From contig NC_090797.1 in the NCBI RefSeq assembly GCF_040054535.1, forward strand, positions 12,649,001-12,713,000: a stretch of 64,000 nucleotides of DNA, in the 5' to 3' direction. Numbering within the stretch: the first letter of the stretch is position 1; each line of letters opens with the position of its first letter. Under the pieces are notes generated by a model. It saw only the letters and a program-made list of their open reading frames with translations, was not told the DNA's origin and searched no databases. Below, one piece after another: positions 36,889-48,751 of this stretch. A program made the position numbers and the translations under genes. Source of the DNA: Antennarius striatus (taxonomy: Eukaryota > Chordata > Actinopteri > Lophiiformes > Antennariidae).

Positions 36889-37805
36889 TCATTCCAGCCA
36901 GGAGTGACTCAGGAGCTGCTCCAGAGTGGGACGCTGCTGAGGGTCCTCAGCCAGACACAGACGCAACACGTTTTGGCAGTTTGGAGACAACTCCTGACTG
37001 ATACGGAGGCCATTCTCCAAGAAAAACGTTGTATTAAAGTCTCTGTGCAGCATGTCATGGAGAACCACTCCCATCTGCCACACAGTAACAGGCCTACTGC
37101 TGTACACTGAACTCCAGTACCACTCTGGTGGGTCATAGCACGGAGCTCCAGGAAATATATCTTCAATTGTGTCCCCGTCGTTGATAAACATGCTTAGACC
37201 AAAGTCAATTATCCTCAAACGTGGAACACCGCTGCTGATGTCAACCAAGATATTTTCCATTTTGATGTCTGCATGGAAAATCTTGTTGGCATCAAGTTCT
37301 CTGACAGCTTCCACCAGCTGCTTGAAGAAGAGTCTGGCCTCCTCTTCCTCCAAAGTACCTCCTCTGGACTTCCTGTAATTCAAGAGGTCAACCGCTGGAA
37401 ATGGACATTCCATGACGATGATGAGCTCCTCCTCCAGGTCGTAGTGGTCCAGGAGGGAAATGGATGCTGACTGGCCAACCGATCCTCCTGCTTGTTGACT
37501 CATCTTCATCATGACAAGCACTTCAAGAGGCATCTTGCTCCTGTCGTCGTCTTCACGGAAAACGAAGGCCTGGGGAATGTGCTTGATCGCTACGCGGAGA
37601 AAATCTTTTTTCCTGTAACCCACGTACACAGATCCATGGCCTCCATCACCGAGTCGGTACAGTTGGCAATATTTATCCTCAAACTGATTCTTCTTCTTCT
37701 TCTTCACTGGACTGATTTTCTTGTCCGGCTCCTGTGTCTCCATGGACTGAGATTGAGACCCACGTCTCCTGGTATGGATTTTCTTCCTCAGGAACGTTCT
37801 TAGTC
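36889..37805 (-). CDS. PIM-like kinase, long-tail form, main exon, unit D
   Basis: 307 residues with exon 1 at 39138-39144. It differs from the short form by GDGGHGSVYVG in the Gly-loop, RKKDFLRVAIK, IPQAFVF, DIFPGAPCYDPPEWYW after the activation loop, and an 8-residue longer stretch in the C-lobe (HRDFNTTFFLENGLRISQ), which restores the length seen in other PIM kinases between the PPEW and RPT motifs. HAD, Asn and DFG are as in the other units. Confidence 0.87.
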
Positions 37806-38474
37806 CTGTCATTGGCATCAGAAAACACTGAGTTAGTACCTTCACTCCCTGATTACAATGTTACTATTCTACTATGTAATTTAAAGCTTTTAAATTACGT
37901 TAAACCACAGGAAAGCAGCAACTAAATATTTAAATAGAAATTAAATGTTTTTAAAATATATTATAAATTTAATTTTACAACTACTGGTTTAAGCTGACAG
38001 CAGGTTTGTCTTATGTATTGTACTGAAGTGGAATTCTGAGCTACTTCTACTTCATGTTAGAAAGGAAGACAAACTTTTTGTTGTCTTGTTTGCAAAAGTT
38101 CACATAAGCTGTGATGCTCCTGTTATAGACAGTAGTGGATTAAATTTCCAGAGACTTACTTGAAAATAAACCCGTCTGTTGTTCAGCCCCCTGAATCTTT
38201 GTGGGGTCTCTGAGGTCATCAGAGGTCTTCCACTGATGAAGAGGCTGAAGTCTGTAGTCAGCTGTGAATCTCCAAAAACGCTTAAAAACTGTCGGAGACA
38301 TTGTAGAAATCTCATTACAATTATATGTATATTATTAATATACAGACACTGCTGACAAAGACAAATTAAAAAAGGCAGTCAGAGACTGCGACATCCTTGA
38401 ATTCAAAATTTTACCCTGACTTACTTTCATAATGTTCCTTATTTTCAGCAATGACTTCTATAATGTTCTATCGA

Positions 38475-38881
38475 GTATGACATTGACCTAATTTTCCAAA
38501 GGTGAAGGTCATCATCACATTTTTGTGCCTCTGGCTTCCTGAATATGTTGCTTTTCGTTTTGTGATTATATCTCATCAGGTATCAGAGAGGTGTTCCGAA
38601 AATGGTATAAAAGTAAAAATTTGACCTTGACCTAGTTTTTCAAGGTCAATGATCTGATCTAATTTTTATCCTTTTGCCTCCCTGAATATAACGCCTTTTG
38701 GTTCGTTTTTCTATCTCATCCGGTTCCTAAGATATGTGCAAAAAATGAACCAAAGTTGAAAATTGACCTTGACCTAGTTTTCTCAAGGTCAAGGTCATCA
38801 TCTCATTTTCATCCCCTTTGTTGCCCGAGGATTGTGCTTTTTGTTTTATCTTTCTATCTGCAACAGATAGAAAGATAAAAG
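38475..38881 (+). repeat. AGGTCA-dyad tandem repeat and hairpin, unit D
   Basis: Counterpart of 7495-7900. Hairpin arms are at 38844-38860 and 38864-38880. Confidence 0.7.
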
Positions 38882-39137
38882 ATATTTAATGGATGGAAGG
38901 ACGAACACACGAACACTGACATCATCGCTTCATGGGATGTAATTAGAGATCATCAATTTTCAAATTTCATTTTGCAATACTTGTAATCCAAATTTTTTGA
39001 TAATGATTCGAATCCCTGAAGTCACCTCTGATATGATGAACCACAAACGTGAATTTGCTCCGTGTGTTTCTATTTTTTCTTGATTAAACACTGAATAACA
39101 GTTTTCCACGGGTGGAATTAAATGTTGGTGGATTTAC

Positions 39138-39300
39138 CTTTCATGGCTGCAGATCGATGACAGAAACAAGTTGAGTGCTGCTCGGATCTCGGTGCTGACT
39201 GTAGTGTAACTGTGAGGGTCTGTCTCAGTAACGTTACACAGGTGTTGATACCTGAGGCGGTTTGGCTTTGAAGTTAGGGTCTTTGTGACGTCACCGGCTG
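39138..39300 (-). promoter_or_regulatory. Kinase exon 1 and promoter, unit D
   Basis: ATGAAAG|GTAAAT at 39138-39144, and the CRE palindrome at 39286-39293. Confidence 0.63.
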
Positions 39301-40673
39301 CAGCAGCGTTATGGACTCAGCCGTTGTCCGGAAAACGAACCGGTTTGGGACCCGCTGGGTCCGAATTAAAAAAATAATCTCATAATTCAGACCAGAAACG
39401 AAGGACTATGAGGAAATATTTAATACTACATCAGGCAATTATGATTTAAAAAATTTTTTTATGATAAAAATAAAAATTGTGGAAACACTTTAACATTGTG
39501 ACGCTATCTGACAGCTTCATGTGCAACTTTGGCTCATTGTTTTTCGCATCTGAAATAAATATTAAAAAGCCGACAAATATGACTTTAAAAGCCTCCGACT
39601 CTCATTTTAATAAGAATTAAACACCAGATCCTTCAAATTCTGAGTAGAAATCAAGCAGCTTCATCTCGTTTATTATTTGCGTTAAAGCACAAACAAAAAA
39701 TTATTAATAACAATTTAACGAAAGCAGATTTGTTTTTCTACATTATTGATTAATATTTAATTATATGAAATAATGTACAATATTTCTTAAATTAATATGA
39801 AATTTTCCGAATATTATGTATGATGAAAAACAATGGGTGCCTGCAGCAGAGAAGACCCATTTATATTTGAAAAAACATAGTCAACTTTATTTTTAAATGT
39901 ACCATGTATGCACGACATACAGCACAGATGAAATTACAGTCTGCAACCTGGGAATAAATTTGTTAAACCGACTGAATAACCCACAACCCAAACAGATAAG
40001 GCAGATTTTACAGGTTTTATTCCTATAAATGTATTGGAACATGTGGTCTGGACTTGTGCAGTCTTTGAGCGTTGCCACAGACAACAGAATTGAGCAGTTT
40101 TTGATTCCTTTACGTTTTGAACTGTTTTTCCAGCCTCCTGCCTGCAGGTGGCGCCCCGTCCATTCAGACCCGTTCATATGAACTCAGAGGAAAGAGAGCG
40201 GACTGTGTTCTTTCCGGTCATATGATTGTCTGACTCATTCATCTGTGTGGTTAGATATGATGAGTCATGCTGGGAACACTTCCAAAATCATTTGCATATT
40301 TGGAAATTTTGTTTTGTTTCTTGCAGGAATGTCCAGCCTGTGTGAGCTCATCGCTCACAGGAATATTCTCTGCTCAGATTAGATGGCATTATGAATTCAC
40401 CAGGACACACTGATCCAACACAGACAGACTACAGACAGATTAACCAGAACCTGCACCACTGACGGCTCACAGACGACACGCTGCCTACAGTGTGGGTCTG
40501 TGTGCTGCTTCAGTGGACGGGCTGAAGCTCTGACAGAACTGAGCAGCAGCTTCATCTGTCTGTCTGTCCAGGTTCTGTCTGTCCAGCTCCGCGTCAGTGA
40601 ACATCCAGCTGTGAAGTCACTGAACCACAACACAAACATCACTTCATCTCCAAACATGACATTTCACTGCAGT
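39301..40673 (+). other. Intergenic block, unit D
   Basis: No supported gene. It carries the longer, non-inverted CATATG allele as in unit B (near 40218-40240) and ends at the Gypsy target site CTTT (40674-40677). Confidence 0.55.
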
Positions 40674-40677
40674 CTTT

Positions 40678-41468
40678 TGTAGCATATGTATGTAGCATAC
40701 AAATTAACAATATCAAATTGGGCTTTCTCAGAAGATGTGGTTCGGCTCTAGGAGTGGAGAGAGGAAGAGACTGAGACAGAGGTTTGAATTTGGTACCATA
40801 TATTTAAAAATAAAAATTGTAGAACACAAAGAATGGCTATTCTCACAAAGGAAAAACAAATGACATTTCTAACTTAAATTAGCCTCAAGGAAAACAAAAC
40901 AAAATCAATGCCGTCAAATGCATACATTCAAGTAATACATTCAAATCTGAAGTCCAATGAGCCCGCTTAATTGGGTCTCAGTCCATGTGCGCATTACGCA
41001 CAACAAAAGTTCAGGTTGTCCACAACACGGGGTTGTACCAGTGTTGACTCGAGCAGGATTTCCAGAGGGGTAGTGTGCAAAGTGAGGGAAGGGAATGTGT
41101 GAATGTGAGTGTGGGACAGACCGCAAAATTCACTTCACAAGGATTTTGCTTTCCAAGTTCTTTCTTTTCTTAGCTCGCCATCCAAACCTGGCCGGTTCCG
41201 CCGTTTCACGAATGTAGTCGCGCTGCAGTTGGTTCTCACAAGTTGACATTCAGGCAATACGTCAAAAACCTTTCAAGTGTTGTCACCGTGAAATGAAAAC
41301 TATGAATTCGGCGTCCGTCTCCTCACGGCCCCTCTCGCATCACCCGACTCACTTCCTGGGACGCCGTTTTATGGGCACCGATAGGCTGCGTGGGGTCATG
41401 TGACGCCCCGACGGTCGCTAGGAGACGACTAGAAACGCCAAATAGATTGTTTCTTCACCTGGGTTACA
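40678..41468 (-). repeat. 3' LTR of the Gypsy element
   Basis: Begins TGTAGCATATG and ends GGGTTACA as read on the plus strand. Nearly identical to 47956-48747. Confidence 0.95.
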
Positions 41469-41505
41469 CCCTCCCCCCTTTAGATCATGCAACTCCTGAT
41501 GCATG

Positions 41506-44500
41506 CTAAACTTCAAAAACAGGAGGGTGCACATGATTGTTTGCTGCAGAGGTACCAATTGCTCCACTATACATGTCAACTAACCCATGGAAAAGAGTCT
41601 GCACAACAGAAATGAGAGGGTTACCCAACACTGAGTACTGCAAGCGATTTGGTAGTTGGCGCTGACGACTTGAACGTCGGACAACCGTATCAGACTCAAC
41701 TACAGAGTCAGATGTATTTTGTGCTGTAACAAGGGTCTCAGCTGGGATGAGTAATGGCTCATTGAGGTTGGGTGATGTCTCTGCTTGACCAGGAAGCTCA
41801 GGTTCTCCAGGTAAGCTGTCTGGAGCACAGGTAAATTGAACTCGGTCAGGTGAGTCATCAGCTACAGGTTCAGAAGCTTCAGGATCAGCAGAGGAATCCC
41901 CATCTCCAGGTAAGTGGTTTATTTCATGTGCAGATAAATTGGTTCCTTCATTTGCAGGTAAGATGGGTTCTTCATTTCCAGGCAAGTTGGTTCGCAGGGA
42001 AGAAGGTTCAGCATCAACAGGATTCTCATGCGTTTCGGCCAAGGACACATTTGTAGAGTCAGCTTGAGGCAGTGAACTTACAGCTGAATGTTCACTCCTG
42101 AAAGCAAGAGAAGTTGGAGAAATATGAGGTTGAGGTGACTCCCATTCTTCATCTTCATCCAGATTTTCGTTGGGATCTTCAAGTGCCAAAGTCTGGCTTC
42201 GAGTTTTCGCACGACGGGGTGGAGTGTCTGGCAAGAGATTAGAATCATTCATGCCGGCTTGGAATGGACATGGAAGAAGTAAATCGCGGTGCAATGTACG
42301 AATTGGCCCATCCTTTGTTTCAGGGCGCACAGTGTACACAGGCAACTCTCCAGCCCGTTTCAAGACAATGTAGATATCTTGTTCCCATTTGTCTTCAAGC
42401 TTGTGCTTCCCGCGCAGCCTGACATTGCGAACAAGAACTCTATCACCTTCGTCCAACTTTGAGGGTGTAACTTGTTTGTCAAAGCGCATTTTGTTTCTCT
42501 CACCTGCTTTTGCAGCATTCTTGGATGCTATCTGAAAGCTTTCTTCAAGACGAGATCGGAGACGTTCAACATATTGGGAATGAGAAATGGACTGATTTCT
42601 TTGCAGAGGCAGACCAAAGGCGAGATCTACTGGAAGCCTTGGTGAACGACCAAACATTAATTCATAAGGCGTAAAGCCAGTGACGTCATTCCGAGTGCAA
42701 TTGTACGCATGCACTAGAGGCTTCACATACTCTTTCCATCTGGTCTTCTGCTTTGGTTCCAAAGTTCCAAGCATGCCGAGTAGCGTCCTGTTGAACCTTT
42801 CAACTGGGTTTCCCCTAGGATGATAGGGGGTTGTCCGTGTCTTTTCCATCCCTGTGAATTGGCAAAGTTCTTTGATTAACTTGGACTCGAAGTCTGGTCC
42901 TTGATCGGTGTGGAGACGTTCAGGTATTCCATAGCACACTATGAAATTCTCCCACAAACACTTTGCCACTGTCCTGGCTTTTTGGTTTGGTGTGGGTATT
43001 GCAACAGAATATTTTGTAAAATGGTCAGTTAGTACAAGGATGTCCTTTGTGTTGCTCTGGTCTGGTTCAAGTGAAAGATAGTCCATGCAAACCAACTCAA
43101 GAGGACGTGTGGTTTTAATATTAACAAGAGGTGCGGATCTCTCAGGTAGTGCTTTGCGTCTCACACATCGGCTACAAGTCTTGATTTTGCATTCTATATC
43201 AGCTGCCATGTGAGGCCAGAAAAATCTGGAGCGTACAAGGTCTAAAGTGCGCTCAATGCCCATATGACCCATGTCATCATGCAGGCTTGTTAGAACAACC
43301 GATCTCAGCTCCTTGGGCAGAACCAGCTGGAACGAGGCTCGTTCCCCATCCCACCTCCGCCGGTACAAGATGTCCTCATGCAGCTCGAGGCGATTCAGCT
43401 CCCTCAATAACAGAGCTAGGTCTGGAAGCTCATGCTTTGCAGTGGGAGGCACTTTTTCTCCAGTCTTCATCTGGTGAATCACCTCTCTTATAGCTGGATC
43501 AGCATGTTGCTGTTCTTTGAGGTCCAGATGTGACAAGGAAGGAACAACTGGTAGCCCATGGTTGGTTTCACTGGAATAACAATCAGGAATGGCTTCAGCT
43601 GACAGGCTCAAGGACTCAACCAAAGTGATAGGACTCTCTACTGAACTGCTGGGCTGGTTGGAGACAAGGCAGCGATGACAAATAGCAGACACAACATCAG
43701 GGTCCACTTCCTCTATTTCACTTGGTTCACTCAGGGAGAATTTGTTGATCAAATCCCAATCTTTCTGTGATGAAACATCAGTGAATTGGTTCTGAGGACG
43801 GCGGGATAAACCATCAGCGTCAGAGTTCAACTTTCCAGATCTATACTGCAGTTTGAAGGCATAGGTGGACAGGGCAGCGAGCCACCTGTGGCTGGCAGCA
43901 TCTAACTTTGCTGATGTTAACAGGTAAGTTAGGGGATTGTTGTCAGTTACCACTACAAAGCTGGCCCCATACAGGTAGTCGTGCAGTTTCTCTGTCACAC
44001 TCCACTTCAGAGCAAGGAATTCAAGCTTGTGTGCGGGGTATCTGGATTCGCTTGGCGATAAGCCACGGCTGGCGTATGCAATTACTCTCAGCTGACCTTC
44101 CTGCTTTTAATACAATGCAGCTCCAAGTCCAGTGGTGCTGGCATCAGTATGGAGGATATAAGGTAGCTTGGGATCAGCAAAGCCAAGGACCGGAGAGCTT
44201 GTCAGCTTTGCTATCAGTGTTTCAAATGCATTTTGGCAGACAGATGACCATCGCTCTCCAAAGGGCTGCTTTGCATCTTGAAGTTTGGCTGAATGGTGTT
44301 TGGACTGGGACTTCGGCATAGACACATAGCCACGCGTAAGATCATTTAGTGGTTTAGCAATGGCAGCATACCCTTTGATGAATCTACGGTAATACCCAGC
44401 AAATCCTAAAAATGACTTGAGCTCTTTCAGGGTTTGTGGAACCGGCCAGGATTTAAGAGCAAGAATCTTATCGGGATCAGTTTCAACTCCTCTCTCCGAA

Positions 44501-46149
44501 ACAATATGTCCAAGATATCGCACGGATGTCTGACAGAACTTGCACTTCTCTGGAGAGAGTTTCAACCCATATTCTTTTAAACGATTGAGCACTCGCAGCA
44601 ACCTCTGCTCATGCTCTTCAAGTGAGCTTGAAAATACAATAAGATCGTCAATGAAAACAAGTACTTCTTTTAAATGGAGATCCCCCATGCACTTCTCCAT
44701 TACCCGCTGAAATGTACTTGGAGCATTCGTAACCCCTTGGGGCATTCTATTAAACTCCCAGAACCCAACTGGCGTTACAAAAGCTGTCTTTGCTTTATCA
44801 GCCTCATCCATCTCGATCTGATAGTAGCCGGATTTTAGGTCCAGCACACTAAACCACCGGGAACCAGTCAAGGCTGAAAAAGATTCTTCCAGATTTGGTA
44901 AAGCATAGGCATCTTTTATAGTCTGTAAATTCAACTTGCGGTAATCGATGCACAACCGAATGTCCCCATTCTTCTTGCGGACCACGACAATAGGTGATGA
45001 GAATGGTGAATCGGACTCTCTAATGACACCCGCGTCTAGCAGATCACGTAGATGTTGGCGCACAGCCTCAACATCTTGAGGGTGAATCGGTCTGGCCCGA
45101 TGCTTGAAAGGGGTTTCGTCATGCAGTTTGATCCGGTGTTTCACCTTATCAGTGCATCCGAAATCCAAGTCGTGGTGTGAAAAGACTTCAGGAATCTCGC
45201 TGAATTTATTAATAATCCTCTCCTTCCACTCTGGAGGAATTGGTGATTCTCCAAAATCCAGCTTCAAAGTATTCAATGTCTCAATTGGTAACTGGTTCGA
45301 GGACACTTGGTGGGACAGAATCTGGGGGGATATGGCAAGTTTGGCAATGGCACAGAGAGGTGGGATAGTCACGTCATGATCTGAGTCATTAGTAAGAACA
45401 ACCGGAATTCTCTTCATGTGTGATTTACGTGAAAGCGCAATAAGAGAGTTTTTGACACACAGCCCGCCTGGCAGGGGTGAAGCGGGATGCTCCACAAGCG
45501 CCCATTGCCCAAGACCTGTTGTACTGGAGTGAACGGATCCTTCCACGACGGTGGTGTGTCCAGCAGGGATGAGGACCGGAGACTTAGTGGCTATTTTCAC
45601 GACTCCATCAATGTCAGCGTGATGTTGTCGGTGGCGCATCTGCAAAAGTTTAAGCACAGCTTTGTACCCATGAGCAGAAGGCTGGAACTCTGCAACGTCA
45701 CTCTCCCTATGGTGCCTGTACAGTGGTTCCAAAGTGTTCATGCCGATTAATACTGGGGACTGAAAATCAGATCTTACATCAGGAACTACAAGTGCAAGTG
45801 TGGCCATATCAAAATCTGCACCTAGGAACTCCCTAGGAAATGTTATTGTCATTTCCACATATCCAATATAGGGGACGGCTTGTCCTGCTGCTCCTTCCAC
45901 TTGTAGGATGTCACCCAGAGGTTTCACAGGCTGATCGGCAAAGTGCTGGTTATAGAATGAAACGGGGATGGTTGTAACTTGCGACCCTGTGTCTAGGAGG
46001 CAACTACATTCTTCCTCAGCGATCTTGACTTTGGCTGTACAGCGGGAACCAATTAAACAGTTGGGTAGTTGAGATGTGATGGCGGGTGCTGTCTGAGTCA
46101 TTTCTCTACATTGCATAATTTTCTTTTTGTTGGGACAATTTGGGTCCAC
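41506..46149 (-). pseudogene. Gypsy Pol (protease-RT-RNase H-integrase), one nonsense codon
   Basis: One frame, 1548 codons from the GTG region at 46149 to 41506 and open upstream to the frameshift site. Protease: LLDTGSQV (Asp53). RT: LCIDYRKLN, LDLKSGYYQIEM and the catalytic FIDD. RNase H: ILHTDASTTGLGAALY, then an in-frame TAA at 44107-44109 that splits the frame inside this domain; it resumes at once (VTDNNPLTYLL, AALSTYAF). Integrase: HH-CC zinc finger (LHDDMGHMGIERT, CSRCVRR) and DDE core (CMDYLSL, HTDQGPDF, GNPVERFNR). The tail beyond is long and acidic with repeated ETSPNLNEP-like segments. With a single point lesion the copy is recently dead. Confidence 0.9.
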
Positions 46150-46194
46150 AACAGTTCCGGTTTGCCCCGCAACAGGAACTGGATTTAGTTTAAA
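46132..46194 (-). promoter_or_regulatory. gag-pol -1 ribosomal frameshift site with predicted pseudoknot
   Basis: On the minus strand the heptamer T TTA AAC (46188-46194) is in the gag frame, immediately before the gag TAA. Slipping back one base enters exactly the open pol frame. Six bases on, a perfect 7-bp stem forms between CAGTTCC (46175-46181) and GGAACTG (46152-46158). Its loop GGGGCAA (46162-46168) can pair with TTGTCCC (46132-46138, one G-U), giving an H-type pseudoknot. Slippery site, spacer and pseudoknot all fit known -1 frameshift signals. Confidence 0.8.
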
Positions 46195-47870
46195 GATTGT
46201 TTAAACTGGGGGTTGGATTTTTGCCATTTCGCTTGTCTTTCTGCAAACTGTTTTTTCTTGGCGGCCACAAGAGCAGAGTTTGGAGGATTTTCACAATGTG
46301 TCTTTATATGGCCATCTTCACCACACCTATAACAGTAACCAGGCTTGAGTACCGAAGGCAGGGTCTTTGTTTGCTTACCAATCCTCTGATTCTCCTGCAG
46401 CGTACCACCAGACATGGACTTGAAAGCAGCAGGATTAGTGACACTTGACTGGCTGGCAGTAAGTGATGCAAGCTGTTTCTGGATGTCTGTCAGTTGCTGT
46501 GCGAGCTGCTGCGTGACTTTGGTGAGAGCAGCAATTTCTTTCTTCTCGGCCCTATCTGTAGAGACATACTGCACATGGGCTGAAACTTTGGGTCTTGCTG
46601 AGCCGAGATGTTGCTTCATTCGGATAGCCTTTGCAGCTTCACGGTCTTCCTCAGTTCGTAGTCGTAGCAAGAACTCTGCAAATGTTGGTGGATTGTGTTT
46701 TCTTTGCTTCAGCTGTAATTCAGTAATCAGAGAGTTATCCCAACAACCTCGACAGAATTGGGTCAACAGGTGTCGTTCAATGTCTTTGTTTATTACTCCC
46801 CCACGCTTGACCACTGAGTTTAAAAGAACCTGAAGACGTTGAAGATAGGTGGAGGGTTTCTCCCCAGCGTCTTGAAAGGTGTCTAAAAATTTGGCATAAA
46901 GCTCTTCTCCATCTTGAACAGTACCATAAGCTGAATCGAGAGTCTGCAGATAGATGGTGGGTGACGTATCTGGTTGCAAGTGCTTAACCATGTCAGCAGC
47001 CGGTGACAGCAAGCTCTCAAAGATTTTGCGGGAGCGCTGAAGGTCAGACACCGCGGGATCTTTTAGTAATAGTTCTATGCTGGAACGCCACGTATCATAG
47101 TCTGATTCGTTCGGAGGTCGTGGGGATCTCCCAGAAAAGGCTCGGATTCTGTGAGCTGAATAGTGACCTGTGCTTTCTTCATTTTTTACTATGTGCTCAA
47201 CCACATAGCGTTGAATCTCAGGTGGGTTTAAATCGTGATGCGTCACAGCTGGCAGTCTTGGTGGATCCTGAACAGTGGGATCTGGTTCTACCTTTAACTG
47301 GGTTCCACTTGGGCTCAAGGCTGCAACAGCTGGATGGCCCACGTCAACAGCCGAGGGTAATGCAGAAGGCAATCCAATACCAAGGGGAGTACTTGGCAGC
47401 TCTCTCTGCCTGTCCTCAAAAGTAACTTCAACATCTCCAGCAGTGGGGTGGAGCTCAGTTACAGTCTGGCCAAGCAGAGACATCACACCATTTAGTACCA
47501 CAGCGAAATCCTGCCCCGTTAATTTGGCGACTTTTTGTAGTTCAACCAGGTAGTTCTGAGTCTGCATTTTACCTACCTCGTCAGCAAACATGGCAGATAA
47601 GTCCAAAATTTCATAGACGACCTTATCGCTTTTGCAAATGTAAGTATAAGGTAAAAGTTTGCGCAGTGCAACTAACGGTGCACCTGAACTGTACTCAACT
47701 ACAATACAATGATGGAAAACCGACTCAGGCTCATCTATAATGTCTGCTTTAGAAATTGAACCGTACTGTTTCAAAAAGTCGACAACTTCATCATCGGTTT
47801 CAGTTTTTTTCGCATCCTGAATCAAGACTGAATTGGGGATTTTAATGCCACGTTTCTCAAATGTTTCCAT
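46185..47870 (-). CDS. Gypsy Gag polyprotein, PNMA-like, 561 aa
   Basis: Structural protein of the retrotransposon. The N-terminal ~110 residues (IPNSVLIQDAKKTETDDEV..., VVEYSSGAPL) look like the RNA-binding-like N-terminal domain of paraneoplastic Ma (PNMA) proteins. The middle part from about residue 255 (YDTWRSSIELLLKDPAVSD onwards) is a capsid with the helical pattern shared by PNMA and Ty3/Gypsy Gag. A nucleocapsid zinc knuckle CYRCGEDGHIKTHC lies near residue 515. The frame is intact and ends at TAA 46185-46187, directly behind a slippery heptamer that links it to pol. Confidence 0.88.
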   Translation of the reverse strand: METFEKRGIKIPNSVLIQDAKKTETDDEVVDFLKQYGSISKADIIDEPESVFHHCIVVEYSSGAPLVALRKLLPYTYICKSDKVVYEILDLSAMFADEVGKMQTQNYLVELQKVAKLTGQDFAVVLNGVMSLLGQTVTELHPTAGDVEVTFEDRQRELPSTPLGIGLPSALPSAVDVGHPAVAALSPSGTQLKVEPDPTVQDPPRLPAVTHHDLNPPEIQRYVVEHIVKNEESTGHYSAHRIRAFSGRSPRPPNESDYDTWRSSIELLLKDPAVSDLQRSRKIFESLLSPAADMVKHLQPDTSPTIYLQTLDSAYGTVQDGEELYAKFLDTFQDAGEKPSTYLQRLQVLLNSVVKRGGVINKDIERHLLTQFCRGCWDNSLITELQLKQRKHNPPTFAEFLLRLRTEEDREAAKAIRMKQHLGSARPKVSAHVQYVSTDRAEKKEIAALTKVTQQLAQQLTDIQKQLASLTASQSSVTNPAAFKSMSGGTLQENQRIGKQTKTLPSVLKPGYCYRCGEDGHIKTHCENPPNSALVAAKKKQFAERQAKWQKSNPQFKQSLN

Positions 47871-47955
47871 GTTTTAATGTACACCAAGAACCCGCCTCAA
47901 AAATAGCATTCAATAGCTCTATCTACTCCACTCCTGGCTAGCTCGCCACAAATTA

Positions 47956-48747
47956 TGTAGCATATGTATGTAGCATAAAAATTAACAATATCAAATTGGG
48001 CTTTCTCAGAAGATGTGGTTCGGCTCTAGGAGTGGAGAGAGGAAGAGACTGAGACAGAGGTTTGAATTTGGTACCATATATTTAAAAATAAAAATTGTAG
48101 AACACAAAGAATGGCTATTCTCACAAAGGAAAAACAAATGACATTTCTAACTTAAATTAGCCTCAAGGAAAACAAAACAAAATCAATGCCGTCAAATGCA
48201 TACATTCAAGTAATACATTCAAATCTGAAGTCCAATGAGCCCACTTAATTGGGTCTCAGTCCATGTGCGCATTAAGCAACAACAAAAGTTCAGGTTGTCC
48301 ACAACACGGGGTTGTACCAGTGTTGACTCGAGCAGGATTTCCAGAGGGGTAGTGTGCAAAGTGAGGGAAGGGAATGTGTGAATGTGAGTGTGGGACAGAC
48401 CGCAAAATTCAGTTCACAAGGATTTTGCTTTCCAAGTTCTTTCTTTTCTTAGCTCGCCATCCAAACCTGGCCGGTTCCGCCGTTTCACGAATGTAGTCGC
48501 GCTGCAGTTGGTTCTCACAAGTTGACATTCAGGCAATACGTCAAAAACCTTTCAAGTGTTGTCACCGTGAAATGAAAACTATGAATTCGGCGTCCGTCTC
48601 CTCACGGCCCCTCTCGCATCACCCGACTCACTTCCTGGGACGCCGTTTTATGGGCACCGATAGGCTGCGTGGGGTCATGTGACGCCCCGACGGTCGCTAG
48701 GAGACGACTAGAAACGCCAAATAGATTGTTTCTTCACCTGGGTTACA
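47956..48747 (-). repeat. 5' LTR of the Gypsy element
   Basis: On the minus strand transcription would start here. It differs from the other LTR by substitutions such as GCATAAAAA/GCATACAAA and AAGCAAC/ACGCAC. The primer site next to it (minus TTTGTGGCGAGCTAGCC) was not assigned to a tRNA. Confidence 0.95.
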
Positions 48748-48751
48748 CTTT

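Larger units (their letters stand above)
40678..48747 (-). mobile_element. Ty3/Gypsy LTR retrotransposon with PNMA-like Gag, unit D
   Basis: An 8070-bp element in minus orientation with TG...CA LTRs of 791/792 bp and a 4-bp target duplication CTTT (40674-40677 and 48748-48751). Units A-C have the empty site GCAGTCTTTACTGCC. The order on the minus strand is LTR, gag, pol (protease, RT, RNase H, integrase), LTR. The integrase after RNase H identifies the Ty3/Gypsy type. A polypurine tract (AAAGGGGGGAGGG, minus) directly precedes the 3' LTR at 41469-41481. No envelope gene is seen. The LTRs differ at only about five places, so the insertion is young. Confidence 0.95.

Noticed and set aside
40678..48747. 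Endogenous retrovirus
   Set aside because: No envelope gene, Ty3/Gypsy domain features with PNMA-like Gag and a 4-bp target duplication fit a metavirus-type LTR retrotransposon.
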